Source of the DNA: Candidatus Poribacteria bacterium
GTDB taxonomy: Bacteria > Poribacteria > WGA-4E > WGA-3G
DNA: 6,705 nucleotides
NCBI GenBank assembly: GCA_009835515.1
Contig: VXXH01000725.1
Location: forward strand, 1-6,705
Reading direction: 5' to 3'
Shown here piece by piece: positions 6,593-6,705 of this stretch. Both the position numbers and the translations under genes were made by a program. Position 1 is the first letter of the stretch, and each line of letters begins with the position of its first letter. A model generated the notes under the pieces. The model was not told the origin of the DNA and did no database searches. It saw nothing but the letters and a program-made list of their open reading frames with translations.

Positions 6593-6705
6593 GCTGTCAG
6601 TAGTCCTTGGTTTGTAATCGTGTTAGTTTCGTGACGCTTGCAAAGTACTTCTATCGGTATCGATTTCTGAACCTCGCGGCTACTTAATTCTATCTTATAT
6701 TGCAT
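6580..6705 (-). CDS. Possible 3' end of an upstream minus-strand gene, overlapping the M48 start
   Basis: On the minus strand a frame is open from the right edge of the window to TAA at 6580-6582, giving 41 codons. The codon at the very edge is ATG (6703-6705), so this is either a complete tiny ORF starting there or the end of a longer gene. It overlaps the first 13 bases of the M48 gene in another frame, an arrangement typical of translational coupling. Against it, codon use is less like the neighbours (three ATA codons, one AGA, few G-initial codons), the peptide resembles nothing I know, and 41 open codons can arise by chance. The alternative is a plain 5' leader and promoter region for the M48 gene. 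Confidence 0.25.
   Translation of the reverse strand: MQYKIELSSREVQKSIPIEVLCKRHETNTITNQGLLTAWDR
6604..6608 (-). promoter_or_regulatory. Ribosome-binding site of the M48 peptidase gene
   Basis: Read on the minus strand, AAGGA (TCCTT on the plus strand) lies 11 bases before the ATG at 6592. It is the most convincing anti-16S match next to a start codon in the window and supports that start. It falls inside the possible upstream reading frame that overlaps the gene's start. Confidence 0.55.

Noticed and set aside
1..6705. Search for a novel defence, mobile or RNA system
   Set aside because: No direct-repeat array, transposase, integrase, toxin-antitoxin pair, tRNA or rRNA is visible, and the recognised genes are ordinary metabolic or housekeeping ones.

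Overview
The window is an ordinary bacterial chromosomal segment of moderate GC content with compact, metabolism and housekeeping type genes. No rRNA, tRNA, CRISPR array, transposase or phage gene is visible. The lineage cannot be fixed from the sequence. The fused indolepyruvate oxidoreductase, weak or absent Shine-Dalgarno sequences and short intergenic palindromes recall uncultivated bacteria such as Candidatus Poribacteria, but that is a low-confidence impression.

Layout: positions 2-85 carry the last 27 codons of an unrecognised plus-strand gene. A spacer with two overlapping hairpins (108-149) follows. Then comes a very large plus-strand gene (172-3825) for a single-chain indolepyruvate:ferredoxin oxidoreductase, in which the IorA-like and IorB-like parts are fused and a long C-terminal domain is added. 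After about 100 bases, which hold a weak hairpin, comes aroE (shikimate dehydrogenase, 3924-4778). A 69-base gap with a GC-rich palindrome leads to a small ZapA-like gene (4848-5183). Convergent to it on the minus strand is a multi-pass membrane M48 zinc metallopeptidase (5240-6592). A possible minus-strand reading frame at the right edge (6580-6705) overlaps its start.

How the genes relate: the first two complete genes share an aromatic-metabolism theme. AroE makes shikimate on the way to aromatic amino acids. The oxidoreductase handles aryl-2-oxoacids formed from those amino acids, or in reverse makes them from aryl-acetyl-CoA. Co-orientation makes co-expression possible, but the 80-100 base gap does not prove an operon. 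ZapA (division) and the M48 peptidase (membrane protein quality control) look functionally unrelated to that pair.

No clearly undescribed multi-gene system was found. The points most worth a second look are the fused enzyme's architecture and cysteine pattern, the overlapping hairpins upstream of it, the short intergenic palindrome, and the overlapping frame at the M48 start.
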